Below are positions 1 through 10,191 of a DNA stretch of 64,000 nucleotides, one piece after another. The notes beneath the pieces were generated by a model. That model was not told the origin of the DNA, searched no databases, and saw only the letters and a list, made by a program, of their open reading frames with translations. Both the position numbers and the translations under genes were made by a program. This DNA comes from Hydractinia symbiolongicarpus (Eukaryota; Cnidaria; Hydrozoa; Anthoathecata; Hydractiniidae): assembly GCF_029227915.1 (NCBI RefSeq), contig NC_079879.1:12090001-12154000 (forward strand), written 5' to 3'. Within the stretch, counting starts at the first letter, position 1. The number at the start of each line of letters is the position of its first letter.

Positions 1-1683
1 GAGAGGGACAACGCCTCAGGATTATGTCAAACAGGAAGCACAGCAAGACTACTACGATACGGAGGAAAAACGAGAAGAATATCAGTGGATTGAAGACCTC
101 AAACACATGTTCCCTAGAGAGAAGAAGCAGGCCACGGACCTAGAAGGAATCCAAGACATTCAGCATATTTTTGACGATAAGGATATAAAATTGTTATAAG
201 ATGGAAATAGAGTTAAAATTTAGAGAATCAACAAGAATCTGAACCAACAACTAACGGATGCGATCATGCGAAAAATTGCACCATACGTAGACATGCGAGT
301 AAATGTTGTTTACAGCTTCAGCTGTGATATTCACAAAGGTGGAGGTGGTGTATCTCCGTATCACAAAAGTAAGACCTCCAGGTCGGTATCAAGCATCGCA
401 GAAATCGAAGTATTCATAGAAGAATGTGAAATGACGCTTTTTAAGGATAGTGAGTTTTGGAGTAAAGTATATTTACCGCCAGTCAGAAACCGAGACCCCA
501 AGAGCATATTAAGGAAAAATCGTCTTCGATCATGTGCAGATCAAGTTTATAAGCAAGCGTGAGACTTTTTTGGGATGCGGCCCTGTTTTAAATTGCCTGC
601 GAAGAAAGAGATGCATCTACAACTTACATAAGGAAGATGAAAGAACTGCAAAATTGGTGAGTTTGTCGATGTCTTGCCATAAACTATCGTGTAGAGAGAA
701 AGCAGCGCGAGAAGCATATCACACAAAAAGCCCTCAAACTAGCTCGCAAGTACTATGAGAACCCTAACCTGAAGCGTAAAGACGTACGTTCTACGAAGGT
801 TGTAGATTTCCAGGATATAGCGAAGCTTTTCAGTATCAACATTAGACACAATCAACCTTGGTATGCTGGATGGACACTGCTTCTACATCAAGGATTTAGA
901 CGTACTGGCGCAACAGAAATGGGAATGTGGGGTATGCATATAATATAATAAGGGAACAGGGATACAACCTCATCACAGCCTGAGAATGTGACGATCTTCC
1001 CAAAACCAAGAAGTACACCGGTAAGTGTCGCCATTCACGATAGACTTAATGGAGATCCAACGTTCATCGAGCACGTGGACCGAAAATTTTGGTTAAACAG
1101 TTAGTGGGGCAGTTGGAAAGGAGGCATACCCTCATCGTGGAAGAAGTCAAGAGAATGTACCCAAAGCCTGACGATTGCAACATGCTTTCCAAAAAGATCT
1201 AGGATGCGTGGAACGAGTGGGTAAACTAGGTTGCTGTAATTGGTTTTAACAATGGCAAGTATGACATCAATATGATCAAGTGGTACTTTGTGGAGAAAAT
1301 TAGCTATAGCGATAAGATCAAATTGGCGAAGAAAGACAACGAATGCATGTTCCTCAAAACCTTGACGTTTAAATTTCTCGATATCAAGATTTCCTCGCTC
1401 CTGGTATGAGCTATGACAGATGGTCTCTGGAATGTAAACTAAAAAAAAGCTCGTGTTTCCGTACGAGTGCTTAACAAACTACGACAAGTTGAGCCAAGTC
1501 GGACCTGTCGCGCACAAAAACTTCTACAGTAGTTTTAGTGGGAAAAACACGCTATCTCCTGAAGAGTACGAAACATTCCACGCAGAGTCTTACAACCAGC
1601 TTCATGTCACCATTCTCATGACGGTGCCAGGCAAACAACTGCTTTTTCTACCTCCTCAGATCCTTGTGCAATGCAGTATATGA
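1..1683 (+). pseudogene. Protein-primed DNA polymerase B, N-terminal part (copy C, broken)
   Basis: The plus strand reads as the N-terminal half of a Polinton/Maverick-type pPolB and is near-identical in many segments to the minus-strand copy at 4909-7431. Visible blocks are a DYV.QEAQQDYYD segment at the left edge, an SFSCDIHKGGGG block near 320-350, an exonuclease-like NNGKYDINMIKWY block near 1250-1290, and a YDKLSQVGPVAH block near 1470-1510. Relative to the minus copy it lacks about 340 bp near position 940, removing a zinc finger and an endonuclease-like insert. Several frameshifts and stops break it, and it loses homology near 1600 just after EEYETF. The true start lies left of the window. 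It is a dead mobile-element fragment; family assignment rests on the motifs and on copy-to-copy alignment, not on a search. Confidence 0.75.
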
Positions 1684-4470
1684 CTGAATGAGTAGCTACA
1701 AATTGTGTTTACGATGTCTTCCCGAAATAGACAATTCAAGTAGTGAATGTCGACGCTTATCGAGGTTTTCGTCGGCTGTGGCATCGTCGACTATGAAGGG
1801 GCTTTCTTCGCCTGCTAGCAATGAGGACAGGTTTTAAATCTATTGAAAATGTTGGTCCTTGGGGTCTATCAGGAACACGTAGTCGTCGCGCCAGAGCGAG
1901 GCCCTTTCGAGATAGGTACCGTTCCACCACAAGGTAGAACATAAAAATATGATATTGTGATAGTGGTGTCTGTATTAATTTTCTAGGAGGTTCATAACAC
2001 GTTGTGTTTTACCACAAGACGTCGGGCCTGTGAAAATTGCTGTGCACGGTTCCATCACAATGTCCAACATTTTTTTCTAATAATTCGACCACTTCTTGTC
2101 GTGAATTTTGGGGTATATTGCTGCACATGAAGAACATATTAACACACCACCGTCAGGACCTAGGATTTTTTTCAGGTTAGGCAAAATTTGACAGATTTTT
2201 TGGCAAATTAATATCAAGGCTTGTGGTGTTGTACAAGGTGAAGCGGCCGTTTTGTGTTTTTATTATAAAAGGAGCTAAAATCGTTCCAAAAGTGAGGTTT
2301 TTAGTTATTAAAAATTCTTCCTAGATTAGAAACGAAAGTGTCTTTATAGCCCAATAAATAAAAGTAACCTCCGTAGTTTAACACTGTTATCCTCGCTAAA
2401 ACATGCGGATGGAAAACTCCGTTTGGTAAATTAGACTCGAAACAGGGTTAGCGTTGCCATAGTTCCTTTGAATGACATACCACACTGGTATCATCTAAGC
2501 ATCTTTTTTACGTTTTATGCATTTAATACGAGTACAAGTAATCGCCAAGTTACAAATTTGGGGAGTTACTTTATTTCAAAATATGCAATAAGTCTAATAG
2601 CTAATAATACAACAAAAAATTACATTACAAGACAATTTTAGGAATAGATAGTCAACAGCAATGCAACGTAGAATTATTGTTTGGAAAATTACAGCCTGTG
2701 TTAACAACCTGCAAATGCAAAAACAAAAGCATGTGTAAGATAGCAACGTATAATAAACGACTACAAAAAGTATATAGTAGTTACCCCTTTATGAAGTTAA
2801 TATTTTTTAATATTAAGGTTACTGGTGTAGTTTCGCACCAATTTCTATTAAGCATTAATTTTATTGTTAAAAAATTTCCACAAAAGTTGAGTACTTTATT
2901 AAGCCAGAAAAGAGTTGGAATCAAGAAAAATAACATCAAAACATTTAACATGTCTGCATATTATTTACCCTCACATGCCCCTGTCAACTATGTTTAAAAG
3001 TACTTCGAAATTTTTAAAAAAGTTTTAGTAACTAGGTCAATTTTGAAGATTCTCATATAAAAAGCAACATATATATATATATACAAATTCTACTCATATG
3101 CATAAGTTAACATGACATTTTCATTGGTTTGTAGCAGAACGTTCTTTAACATGCAATTCTTGTTTCGATCTGTATCATTTTACGTGAAAATCATTTCTAT
3201 CAGTACAAGTTATTTTGATATCATACCCATCCATTTGATATATAAATATATATCCATTGTTTACAGTTTTCCAATATTATAAGGATTCATAATGAATCTC
3301 CTGTGTTCTTTAATTGATGGTGGTTTTAATTGTCAGAAGAATATTCAAAATGGCTGACATCAATATATCTTATCCTAAAACAAAATTATACATGTTGTAT
3401 TACTCAACAAAAAAGAAGGAATATTACACAACAAGCTTGGACTATTCTTAGATTGGGTATTGTTTCATTCTTTTGTTTTTAACAATTATATCAGAATTGA
3501 AAGCAGCATGGGAAAGTTAAGGATTTTTAAAATGGGCAGTGGGATGTAGTATATATAATCTACTGTTTAAAAGTTCCAATTCCAAGTCACAATCCTCAGG
3601 GACACTCACAATCGAAACGCAAATTTGACGTTGGGACAAGGTGGAATCCTTTGCCTTTAGGCATATGTCATGCTGTAAACATTGATTTCTTAGAGAAGAA
3701 GGTATTTTGAACTTGTCGTCTACCTGCTTAACACGAGCACATATCCGAGTGCGTATGATTTCAGAGACTGACAACATTCAAATATTACCTATCTGTAGAT
3801 TCCCAGGGAAAAGATATCTACAGACTTATTTACATTTTTGCGTTTATGAAAGAGCTGTGCCATAGTTATTTTACAAGAATTATTTTTTTTCCACAGACAC
3901 AAAGATACACAGTTGCATAAACGACTACACGAAGCCTGTGACCTTAAGACAATAAACAAAAAAACTAAAAAAATTCCAACCAATACACATGCAACTTAGT
4001 AATACTCTATGCCAAACAATACATACACCTCCAAACATTTTTTGACTGCCATGACAGTGTTTACACAAATTGCCTCGGTTATCTCGTTTAGCATTGGGCT
4101 TTAATAAACAAACAATCGATGTCAAGTTAAAAATTTTTGTTTTGATAAAAAAGAGATTTAAATCACACGTTTTATAAGAACATCTGGTGTTTCACCACGT
4201 TTAAGACTAGTTCTTGAAACAAAAGTGTCTTAAATCCAGTAGCAGTAAAAACTAAAATATATGAAGTATAACTTACTTTAAAGCAATGAATTTATTGTCT
4301 CTTGCAGAGGCAGGGTGAAGGTTTGGTTTGGGACAACAACATGGCACACGTGATAAAAAAACTTTCCATTTCCAATCCTTTCAGTATCTGAAAGGGTTTC
4401 CAAATTCAAAACGTCTTCATTAAAGTTATACAATTGCTTTGAAATTCTAGCCATTTGAACTTGACCTAGC
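1684..4470. other. AT-rich stretch between two polymerase fragments, no recognised gene
   Basis: No recognisable protein family is seen here. The sequence is mostly AT-rich, with a short TA-repeat near 3068-3084. A minus-strand reading frame of 58 codons (about 4281-4454) starts ATG-GCT-AGA and ends TAA; it has coding-like composition but no family I recognise and could be part of a repeat. Minus-strand open stretches at 3517-3777 and 3925-4125 are also unassigned. The block separates inverted polymerase copies and ends on its right with a hAT-type terminus, so much of it is probably inserted transposon DNA. Confidence 0.4.
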
Positions 4471-4514
4471 TAAGCCATGTTGAAAAAGAAGCATCCACTT
4501 GTCGTCCGTAACCA

Positions 4515-4664
4515 TACCCGTGGTAGTTTTAGGCGTATAAACTTAAAAACCCACGAACGTTTTAGGCGCTTTAACTTAAAAACCCACGGACGTTTTAGGC
4601 GTTTTTCCTTCCCATTTCAGAACTTCATTCATTGAAATTTGAAAACCCACGGACGTTTTAGGCG
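4515..4664 (+). repeat. Minisatellite of CCCACGGACGTTTTAGGCG units
   Basis: About four imperfect copies of a unit containing AAAACCCACGGACGTTTTAGGCG occur, the last three separated by 30-70 bp spacers with AACTT(C/A)A-type starts. It lies inside the putative hAT-terminated insertion that ends at 4907 and may be its subterminal repeat. Confidence 0.7.
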
Positions 4665-4907
4665 AATCGACATTTTTCCTAAGATTGCCCCGGGTTTGCT
4701 TTTTTTTAATAAAATATCAATCATGAAAAAATCGATAAAACGCGGCATCGTCATGAAGTCGAAATCGGCGGATGCCTAAACCAATTTACAAAAATAATGC
4801 ATTTTTTTATAGATTATTTTATCTAAATCTATAAAAAAAAATCTAGGCCACAAATTTATTTAGGCTGAGGCAATTGCCTAGGCCGCCTAACACTAGATCC
4901 GCCCCTG
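4665..4907. mobile_element. hAT-type element, right end only
   Basis: The sequence CTAGATCCGCCCCTG at 4893-4907 is the reverse complement of a CAGGGGCGGAT terminus, the same kind of tip that bounds the hAT element at 26733-28630. It abuts the polymerase copy at 4909 exactly, so it looks like an insertion into the older pPolB element. I did not find the matching left end, so the element's extent is unknown; the coordinates cover only the AT-rich terminal part. Confidence 0.5.
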
Positions 4908-4908
4908 T

Positions 4909-7431
4909 CTACCGGGACGAGTAGGCTCTCAACTCGTGGTACCTACAAAATACGATCGCGGGGCCACCGACCATCCCCGTTTGGAACAACTCGTAGGCCT
5001 CATTCTTTATACATCTTTTACATGTTTTCTGCACTTCTTTGCATTCCTTGCATTTGCTGTTGTAGCAGTCTTTTTTACACTTGTGCTTGCATGGTTCTCC
5101 TGGAGCGTATAGCTGCAACTTTGGATTCAGTCGTAGAGACTTGTTCAGGACGTGGCGCATCGACACACTTGGAATGCTTACTGCGTCCTTCAAAATGTCT
5201 ATTTATTCATCGTAATACTACTGCCTCGTCTTGTCTGCGGCTTCAATGAATGGCTCCACGTCGACTAGATTTTACACGCGACCAATCCATCATGGTGACG
5301 CAGCCTCGCTTGTAAGACTCTGCGCGGAATGTTTCGTACTCTTCAGGAGATAGCGTGTTTTTCCCACTAAGACTACTGTAGAAGTTTTCGTGCGCGACAG
5401 GTCCAACTTGGCTCAACTTGTCGTAGTTTGTTAAGCACTCGTACGGAAACACGAGCTTTTTGAGTTTACATTCCAGAGACTTGCATCATCTGTCATAGCT
5501 CATAACAGGAGCGAGAAAATTCTTGATATCGAGAAATTTAAACCTCAAGGTTATCGCTATAGTCTTTCGCAATTTTCTCCACAAAGTACCACTTGATCAT
5601 ATTGATGTCATACTTGCCATTGTTAAAAACAATTACAGCAACCTAGTTTACCCACTCGTTCCACGCATCCTAGATCTTTTTGGAAAGCATGTTGCAATCG
5701 TCAGGCTTTGGGTACATTCTCTTCACTTCTTCCACGATGAGGGTATGCCTCCTTTCCAACTGCTCCACGAATTGTTTAACCAAAATTTTCGGTCCTCGTG
5801 CTCGATGAACGTTGGATCTCCATTAAGTCTATCGTGAATGGCGACACTTACCGGTGTACTTCTTGGTTTTGGGAAGATTGTCACATTCTCAGGCTGTGAT
5901 GAAGTTGTATCCCTGTTCCCTTATTATATTTTCCTTCTTCAACAGGGCAATCCATGCCAGTACCACCCGTAGTACTCGTAAACGGTCTTCGTGATAGGCT
6001 CATAACCGTCAACTTTCCACACCTTTCCTTTGTCAACACGTATAACACGTTCACCACAATGACCACATAAAGCATGTTGAATATGTCTCCAAGTCTTCTT
6101 GGACATGTATTTAATCCATTGAGATGCAGCGTAGCTGAAGTTTTCACCGTAAAAGACCTCCTCCGACTTGCTCGGCACACTTTCTCCCTTTTGCAAATGA
6201 TTGTTGTCTTGACCCCTTCGCATTCATTTTTCTTATGCCGCGATAGGTGGTCAGCTTTTTTAAAAACTTGAATGCATACCCCACATTCCCATTTCTGTTG
6301 CGCCAGTACGTCTAAATCCTTGATGTAGAAGCAATGTCCACCCAGCATACCAAGGTTGATTGTGTCTAAACCTTTTTTGTATTGATTCTGGCCGTAGATG
6401 AGTCTCCATGGTACCTTTTCAGAGTTTTTCTTGGGCTCAAAGACTCTGATGTTGATACTGAAAAGCTTCGCTATATCCTAGAAATCTATAACCTTCGTAG
6501 AACGTACGTCTTTACGCTTCAGTTTAGGGTTCTCATAGTACTTGCGAGCTAGTTTGAGGGATTTTTGTGTGTATGCTTCTCGCGCTGCTTTCTCTCTACA
6601 CGATAGTTTATGGCAAGACATCGCCAAACTCACCAATTTTGCAGTTCTTTCATTTTCCTTATGTAAGCTGTAGATGCATCTCTTTCTTAGCAGGCAATGT
6701 AGAAGAGGGTCGCATCCCAAAAGAGGCTTACGCTTGCTTATAAACTGCACATGATCGAAGACGATTTTTCCTTAATATGCTCTTGGGTTCTCGGTGGTTC
6801 TAACTGGCGGTAAATATACTTTACTCCAAAACTCACCATCCTGAAGACGCATCATTTCACATTCTTCTAAGAGTACTTCGATTTCTGCGATGCTTGATAC
6901 CGACCTGGAATTCTTACTTTTGTGATACGGAGTTACACCACCTCCACCTTTGTGAATATCACAGCTGAAGCTGTAAATAACATTTACTCGCATGTCTATG
7001 TATGGTGCAATTTTTCGCATGATCGCATCCGTTAGTTGTTGGTTCAGATTCTTGTTGATTTTCTAAGTTCTAACTCTATTTCCATCTTATAACAATTTTA
7101 TATCCTTATCGTCAAAAATATGCTGAATGTCTTGGATTCCTTCTAGGGCCGTGGCCTGCTTCTTCTATCTAGGGAACATGTGTTTGAGGTCTTCAATCCA
7201 CTGATATTCGTCTTGTATGTCCTCCGTATCGTAGTAGTCTTGCTGTGCTTCCTGTTCGACATAATCCTGAAGCGTTGTCCCTCTTAAAATTTGTTCTTTT
7301 ACCGTATTATAATAAAGAGTAACAGCATCTCGCACGTCCTTTAATCGAGCGGCAAGAGGGTCGCGAGTTCCTGCTACCGGCGCTGATGCAGTGCTATTAC
7401 AGCATTGCATCAGATCGCATTCTTGAACCAA
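4909..7431 (-). pseudogene. Protein-primed DNA polymerase B, N-terminal two-thirds (copy B, broken)
   Basis: Minus-strand pPolB of the Polinton/Maverick type, starting at a codon beside 7431 (homologous to the start at 13754) and broken off at 4909 by a hAT terminus. In order it shows an N-terminal block (ASAPVAGTRDPLAARL), a zinc-finger-like C-x2-C-x12-H-x4-C segment near 6225-6290, a YEYYGWYWHGLPC block near 5945-5990 typical of restriction-endonuclease-like inserts, the exonuclease region, the YDKLSQVGPVAH block at 5400-5450, and a Cys-rich stretch followed by TGMVGGPAIVFCRYHE at 4940-4985. That last segment overlaps the start of the palm part preserved at 12.3-13.6 kb, so the two copies together cover most of the family. 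Stops and frameshifts (for example a TAG at 7165) show decay. Confidence 0.8.
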
Positions 7432-7540
7432 CTCATTTCTCTTTACTATAAGTACATCCCAAACTCGAACCCAGCAGTCAAAATTTGAGTAGGGAATTCC
7501 CCCTTTCTACTAAAGTTGAGCATGATGACATGCATGAGTG
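7432..7540 (-). promoter_or_regulatory. pPolB upstream region with TATA-like box and palindrome
   Basis: Reading minus, a GTACTTATAGTAAA box lies just before the polymerase start, matching GTACTTATAATAAA at the same place in the 13.75-kb copy. Further upstream, GAGTAGGGAATTCCCCCTTTCTACT (split here as GAGTAGGG, AATT, CCCCC, TTTCTACT) forms an imperfect palindrome that recurs at 8051-8070 and 13805-13828, at the inner edge of the TIRs. Conservation in three copies argues for a promoter or replication role; the role itself is inference. Confidence 0.5.
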
Positions 7541-7841
7541 AAAAAGGTTAGTGTATTACTCATTCGAGGTATGATTCATCTGTGACGTCATAGTCTCTTA
7601 GAGAGGTAGCTGGGTAAGGATTCTGAAGTGGGAGTTGGGCCGTTGAATAGTGTCACTGTACACATCATGAACCCCTACTATTACTCCGTGTGACACCACA
7701 GATTCACATAAAAGTATTTCTTTTTGCGAAATTTGCCCGACTCCCAACCGAATCAAAAAATTTTGAAAATGACGATTACCGTAGAAGTGATACATACTTT
7801 AAACTCAGAGACCTAGAATTAGTTTGAATTTTTTTAACTGT
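7541..7841. repeat. Left flank: part of a ~525-bp satellite-like repeat
   Basis: From about 7690 the sequence (GTGACACCACAGATTCACA ... CCTAGAATTAGTTTGA) matches two further copies at 14087-14150 and 14550-14660 on the other side of the TIR element. The 7541-7690 part includes a TGACGTCA at 7583-7590 and may be the eroded outer TIR of copy B. No gene is seen. Confidence 0.6.
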
Positions 7842-8075
7842 AGTAGTAGTAGCACTAGGGAGTCAACATAATTACCTTAGCGCTCCTTCGACAATTTCAC
7901 CCGGTCAAACCCCACATCAAAAACGCTCCCTCAACACCCCCTCAAAAATCTGTGACGTCATCAACACACCACATCACCCCCCCCGCTCACGCGCACGCGC
8001 ATTCACCAAAACTAATGACGTCATCGATATGCTGACATTGCAAAAGTGTAATTGAGTAGGGGAAAGTCCCTTCTA
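7842..8075 (+). repeat. Left terminal inverted repeat
   Basis: It pairs with 13803-14078 read on the minus strand. Shared landmarks, tip to inside: CTAGGGAGTCAACATA, GCGCTCCTTCGAC, CACCCGGTCAAA, two TGACGTCA sites (7953-7960 and 8016-8023), a GC-rich alternating CGCACGCGC patch, CATCGATATGCTGACAT, and the GAGTAGGGG palindrome at the inner edge. The tip has an expanded AGT triplet run. Divergence between the two TIRs is clear, so the insertion is not recent. Confidence 0.85.
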
Positions 8076-8116
8076 AAAGGTCTGACCACATCGTTGAGGA
8101 AGTGCCTACGATAGAG

Positions 8117-8602
8117 ATGAGATAGAGGCAAGAAAGGTGGAAAAATTTGGTTAAAAAGGATCTCCCACTGATCAGGTATGTGCCAGATCAATTCAAGACG
8201 CAAGACATGTGCAACAAGGTTGTTAGAAGGAATCCCTACCTATTCAAGTATGTCCCCGACACGTTAAAGACACGAGACATATGCAGCGAGACTGTTGAGG
8301 AGTATCTTAGGATGCTCAGGCACGTGCCAGATCAATTCAAGACTCAAGACATGTGTAACAGGGCTGTTGAAAAGTATCCCCGCATGTTGAAGTACGTGCC
8401 GGACTGGTTCAAGACGCGAGACATGTGCCTCAGGGTTTCTGAGGATGAGCCTGAACTACTCTCTGCCTATCACCAGAGGAAGGCTGAAAAGGCTAGGATT
8501 AAGGAGGAGCTGCTTCCGATGGCCTGGCATCCTGACAGGGTCGTGGACTGCTGCTTCTCAGAAGATGAAAAGGCAGACCTTGAACTCTTGTGGAGTAAAT
8601 AA
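8117..8602 (+). pseudogene. PDxxKTxxMC-repeat (DUF4116-like) protein
   Basis: The protein has four consecutive 23-residue repeats of the form YVPDxFKTxDMCxxxVxxxPxxL, then a tail containing ELLPMAWHPDR and SEDEKADLELLW. I associate this repeat plus MAWHPxR tail with proteins seen in cnidarian assemblies and large DNA viruses, close to DUF4116; the function is unknown. The most plausible start is ATG 8117, but the third codon is TAG (8123-8125), after which the frame is open to TAA at 8600-8602, so it counts as broken unless the TAG is read through. The gene begins about 45 bp inside the left TIR and is followed after only three bases by the next start. Length is about 160 codons. Confidence 0.65.
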
Positions 8603-8605
8603 ACG

Positions 8606-8797
8606 ATGAAGGAACACTGCGATGAATGTGAACGCGTGCTCGACGGGTACGACAGGTGCGATTGTGGACGGAGGTTCTTGAGAAGACCTAGGCTGCTCTG
8701 CCGGTCCTGCTACTAGGAGTGCATCACGTACAATGGTGGTAGCTGCTATTGCGCAACGACATAGAAGAGCCTGGTTGAGGTTTTGTCTCCACAATAA
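8606..8797 (+). pseudogene. Small Cys-rich zinc-binding-like protein, interrupted by two TAG codons
   Basis: ATG 8606 follows the previous gene by three bases. The frame reads HCDEC, then CDCG, then CRSC, followed after TAG 8714-8716 by ECITY and CYC, giving at least four Cys pairs spaced like a zinc ribbon or RING-type fold. A second TAG lies at 8762-8764, and the frame closes with TAA at 8795-8797 inside the loop of a stem-loop. The Cys pattern continuing across the first TAG is the reason I extend the gene. Its function is unknown; small zinc proteins are common regulators in DNA viruses, which is only an analogy. If TAG terminates, only a 36-aa peptide is made. Confidence 0.5.
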
Positions 8798-8828
8798 AGA
8801 GGATGTTGATGAAATTTGGAGACAAAAC
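8780..8828. terminator. Stem-loop at gene end (11-bp stem, 27-nt loop)
   Basis: GTTTTGTCTCC at 8780-8790 pairs perfectly with GGAGACAAAAC at 8818-8828. The loop carries AATAAA (8793-8798) overlapping the TAA of the zinc protein. It may serve as a 3'-end or polyadenylation signal. Confidence 0.5.
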
Positions 8829-8875
8829 TGTTAAGTAACTGTTACACCAACTCATAACCGCTAAACATCAAAGAG

Positions 8876-9049
8876 GTGAACATTGAAAACCTTATATTGA
8901 GCAACCGTATTGCAGCCAACAAGGCGAAGGATCAACGCTTTGTCATAGGGTATCAGGACCAAGACGCACCATAGCACCACTACTGCTCAAAAGCCCTGAA
9001 AAGATCCACTCGAAGGGTGTCTCGTGCTTCAGCGAAGGCTCCGCGCTAA
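8876..9049 (+). pseudogene. Short basic peptide, start uncertain, one TAG inside
   Basis: An open frame of about 57 codons from a GTG at 8876 (no ATG) contains an N-terminal LSNRIAANKAKDQRF stretch and, after TAG 8972-8974, a strongly basic C-terminus (KALKRSTRRVSRASAKAPR), then TAA at 9047-9049. Only two bases separate it from the next ATG at 9052, which fits the packed gene arrangement. The basic tail would suit nucleic-acid binding or packaging, but that is inference. It could equally be spacer; support comes from position and composition only. Confidence 0.3.
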
Positions 9050-9051
9050 CT

Positions 9052-9372
9052 ATGTCATTCGATCTGGCCAGCTATCCTGAGCGGCTAAATCAATACGAGA
9101 AAATCCTAATCAAGGTGGAATACTTGGAAGGGTATCACTTAACCAACGGCGGTGTGAAAAAAGTCAGAACCAACTTCCATAAGAAAAAGATACAACAGAA
9201 AAGTTGTGAGTGTAAGGCCATCATCAAACTAGCGAGCATCTACAGGCAAGGTTCAAACTACTACCTGCAGACCTACCTGGAAGAGTGTAAATACAAAGAG
9301 GTTGAAAGATACAGCGCTTGTTACTTTAGTAACTCTGATGACGATACGATCGACAGCTTCAATGTATTGTAA
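9052..9372 (+). CDS. Unrecognised 106-aa protein
   Basis: This is an intact frame from ATG 9052 to TAA 9370-9372. The protein is Lys- and Tyr-rich, starts MSFDLASYPERLNQYEKI, and carries scattered Cys (KSCECKA, EECKYKE, SACYF) and an acidic C-terminus (SNSDDDTIDSF). I see no transmembrane segment or known motif. It sits between the basic peptide (2-bp gap) and a perfect 12-bp stem-loop at 9387-9414, then the next plus-strand gene. I do not recognise it; a role in the element's replication or virion would be a guess. Confidence 0.55.
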   Translation: MSFDLASYPERLNQYEKILIKVEYLEGYHLTNGGVKKVRTNFHKKKIQQKSCECKAIIKLASIYRQGSNYYLQTYLEECKYKEVERYSACYFSNSDDDTIDSFNVL

Positions 9373-9386
9373 GGGCTTTTCAAGGC

Positions 9387-9414
9387 TTTCTATGGTTGTC
9401 TTCAACCATAGAAA
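9387..9414. terminator. Perfect 12-bp stem, 4-nt loop
   Basis: TTTCTATGGTTG pairs with CAACCATAGAAA around a TCTT loop, starting 15 bp after the TAA of the upstream gene and ending 6 bp before the next ATG. It has the position and form of a transcript-end signal. Confidence 0.6.
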
Positions 9415-9419
9415 CAAAC

Positions 9420-9695
9420 ATGAAGGTTGACGAACCGAGAAAAGAAGAGAGAGAACTGAAGATTCCTCGTTACTCAACGATGAATAAGGCCCTTCTTCTC
9501 GAGGCGATCCACAAGGCCTGGCACAAGGATGCCTCAGCACAGACAGACGGTCCCTATTGTGAACCCTGTACCAAAATTGCGTGGCAGAAAAATCTTGAGC
9601 AATACTCGAGAGAGCTCGCTGAAAAGCAGCGACGTGTCGTATATGATGGTTGCCTTATCATCGATCAAGACACTGGAGAAGTACTCGATATCTAG
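9420..9695 (+). CDS. Unrecognised 91-aa protein with a CxxC pair
   Basis: ATG 9420 comes right after the stem-loop at 9387-9414; a longer frame from 9396 exists but starts inside the hairpin, so 9420 is preferred. The protein has a charged N-terminus (MKVDEPRKEERELK), a helical middle (MNKALLLEAIHKAWHKD), a CEPC pair, a Gln/Glu-rich helix and a final LIIDQDTGEVLDI segment. It ends in tandem TAG-TAG (9693-9698). A convergent minus-strand gene and a perfect 11-bp stem-loop (9708-9731) follow. No family is recognised. Confidence 0.55.
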   Translation: MKVDEPRKEERELKIPRYSTMNKALLLEAIHKAWHKDASAQTDGPYCEPCTKIAWQKNLEQYSRELAEKQRRVVYDGCLIIDQDTGEVLDI

Positions 9696-9707
9696 TAGGC
9701 AGGTGAT

Positions 9708-9731
9708 CTAGTGTGTTGTTCAACACACTAG
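9708..9731. terminator. Perfect 11-bp stem, 2-nt loop at a convergent gene junction
   Basis: CTAGTGTGTTG pairs with CAACACACTAG around TT. It lies 10 bp past the tandem stop of the plus gene and contains the TGA of the minus gene (9720-9722), so it could serve both strands. A sibling with nearly the same arms is at 11986-12012. Confidence 0.65.
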
Positions 9732-10189
9732 GCTCGAGAGATCTATGAAAAGGCAGGCAGATTGAAGTTTTTTCAGTAGTTCATCTTTGGCCTACTCTCG
9801 ACCCTCCGCAACAAGCTGCAGACGTTCTCGTTCATTGATCAAGTACACGACCCGCTTGACACGTTGTCTGATATACTCCTTTAGCATCATGTATTTTTGC
9901 TTTTCCTACATGATCAGGCTGAACTCGAAATCGCTGATGACACCGTTCTGCACAGCCCTGCTGATCAGGTCGATGACTGAGTTGAGCTTAGTCTCTGCCA
10001 GTAGTCTTATCCCCTCGTGTTTCTTGGATTTTGCACCCAGTATCTTCCCAGCGTTCCGCAGACCCGCTCGCCCAATTCCCACGGCAATGGTTATACCTGC
10101 CACGGCTATGTACAGTGGGGCACCGAACCCTGAGGCTAGCGCTCCTATTCCGACACCTCAGGTGATAATGCTGATACTCAACAACCCAT
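9720..10189 (-). pseudogene. Hydrophobic N-terminus plus coiled-coil protein, broken
   Basis: Reading minus, a glycine-rich hydrophobic segment (GVGIGALASGFGAPLYIA, then ITIAVGIGRAGL) is followed by a charged helical part with SKKHEGIRLLAETKLNSV and ISRAVQNGVISDFEF, then a Lys/Arg-rich coiled-coil stretch. I associate this layout (glycine zipper, then KKH...KLN...ISKAL-type helix) with recurrent predicted proteins in cnidarian genomes; its role is unknown, possibly membrane-active. Breaks are a probable one-base shift after ATG 10187-10189, TGA near 10156, TAG at 9906-9908 and TAG at 9792-9794. The frame closes at TGA within the stem-loop at 9708-9731. Confidence 0.5.
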
Positions 10190-10191
10190 GA

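Noticed and set aside
1757-1942. Arg-rich minus frame of 61 codons
   Set aside because: No motif, no neighbours with gene-like spacing; composition explained by a GC-richer patch.
3517-4125. Possible two-exon minus-strand gene
   Set aside because: Open stretches exist but junctions and frame do not join convincingly and no family is recognised.
9787-10191. Open plus-strand frame of 134 codons
   Set aside because: It lies antisense to the hydrophobic/coiled-coil gene, whose minus-strand reading shows a consistent gene-like composition and abuts its neighbour; the plus frame is a shadow.
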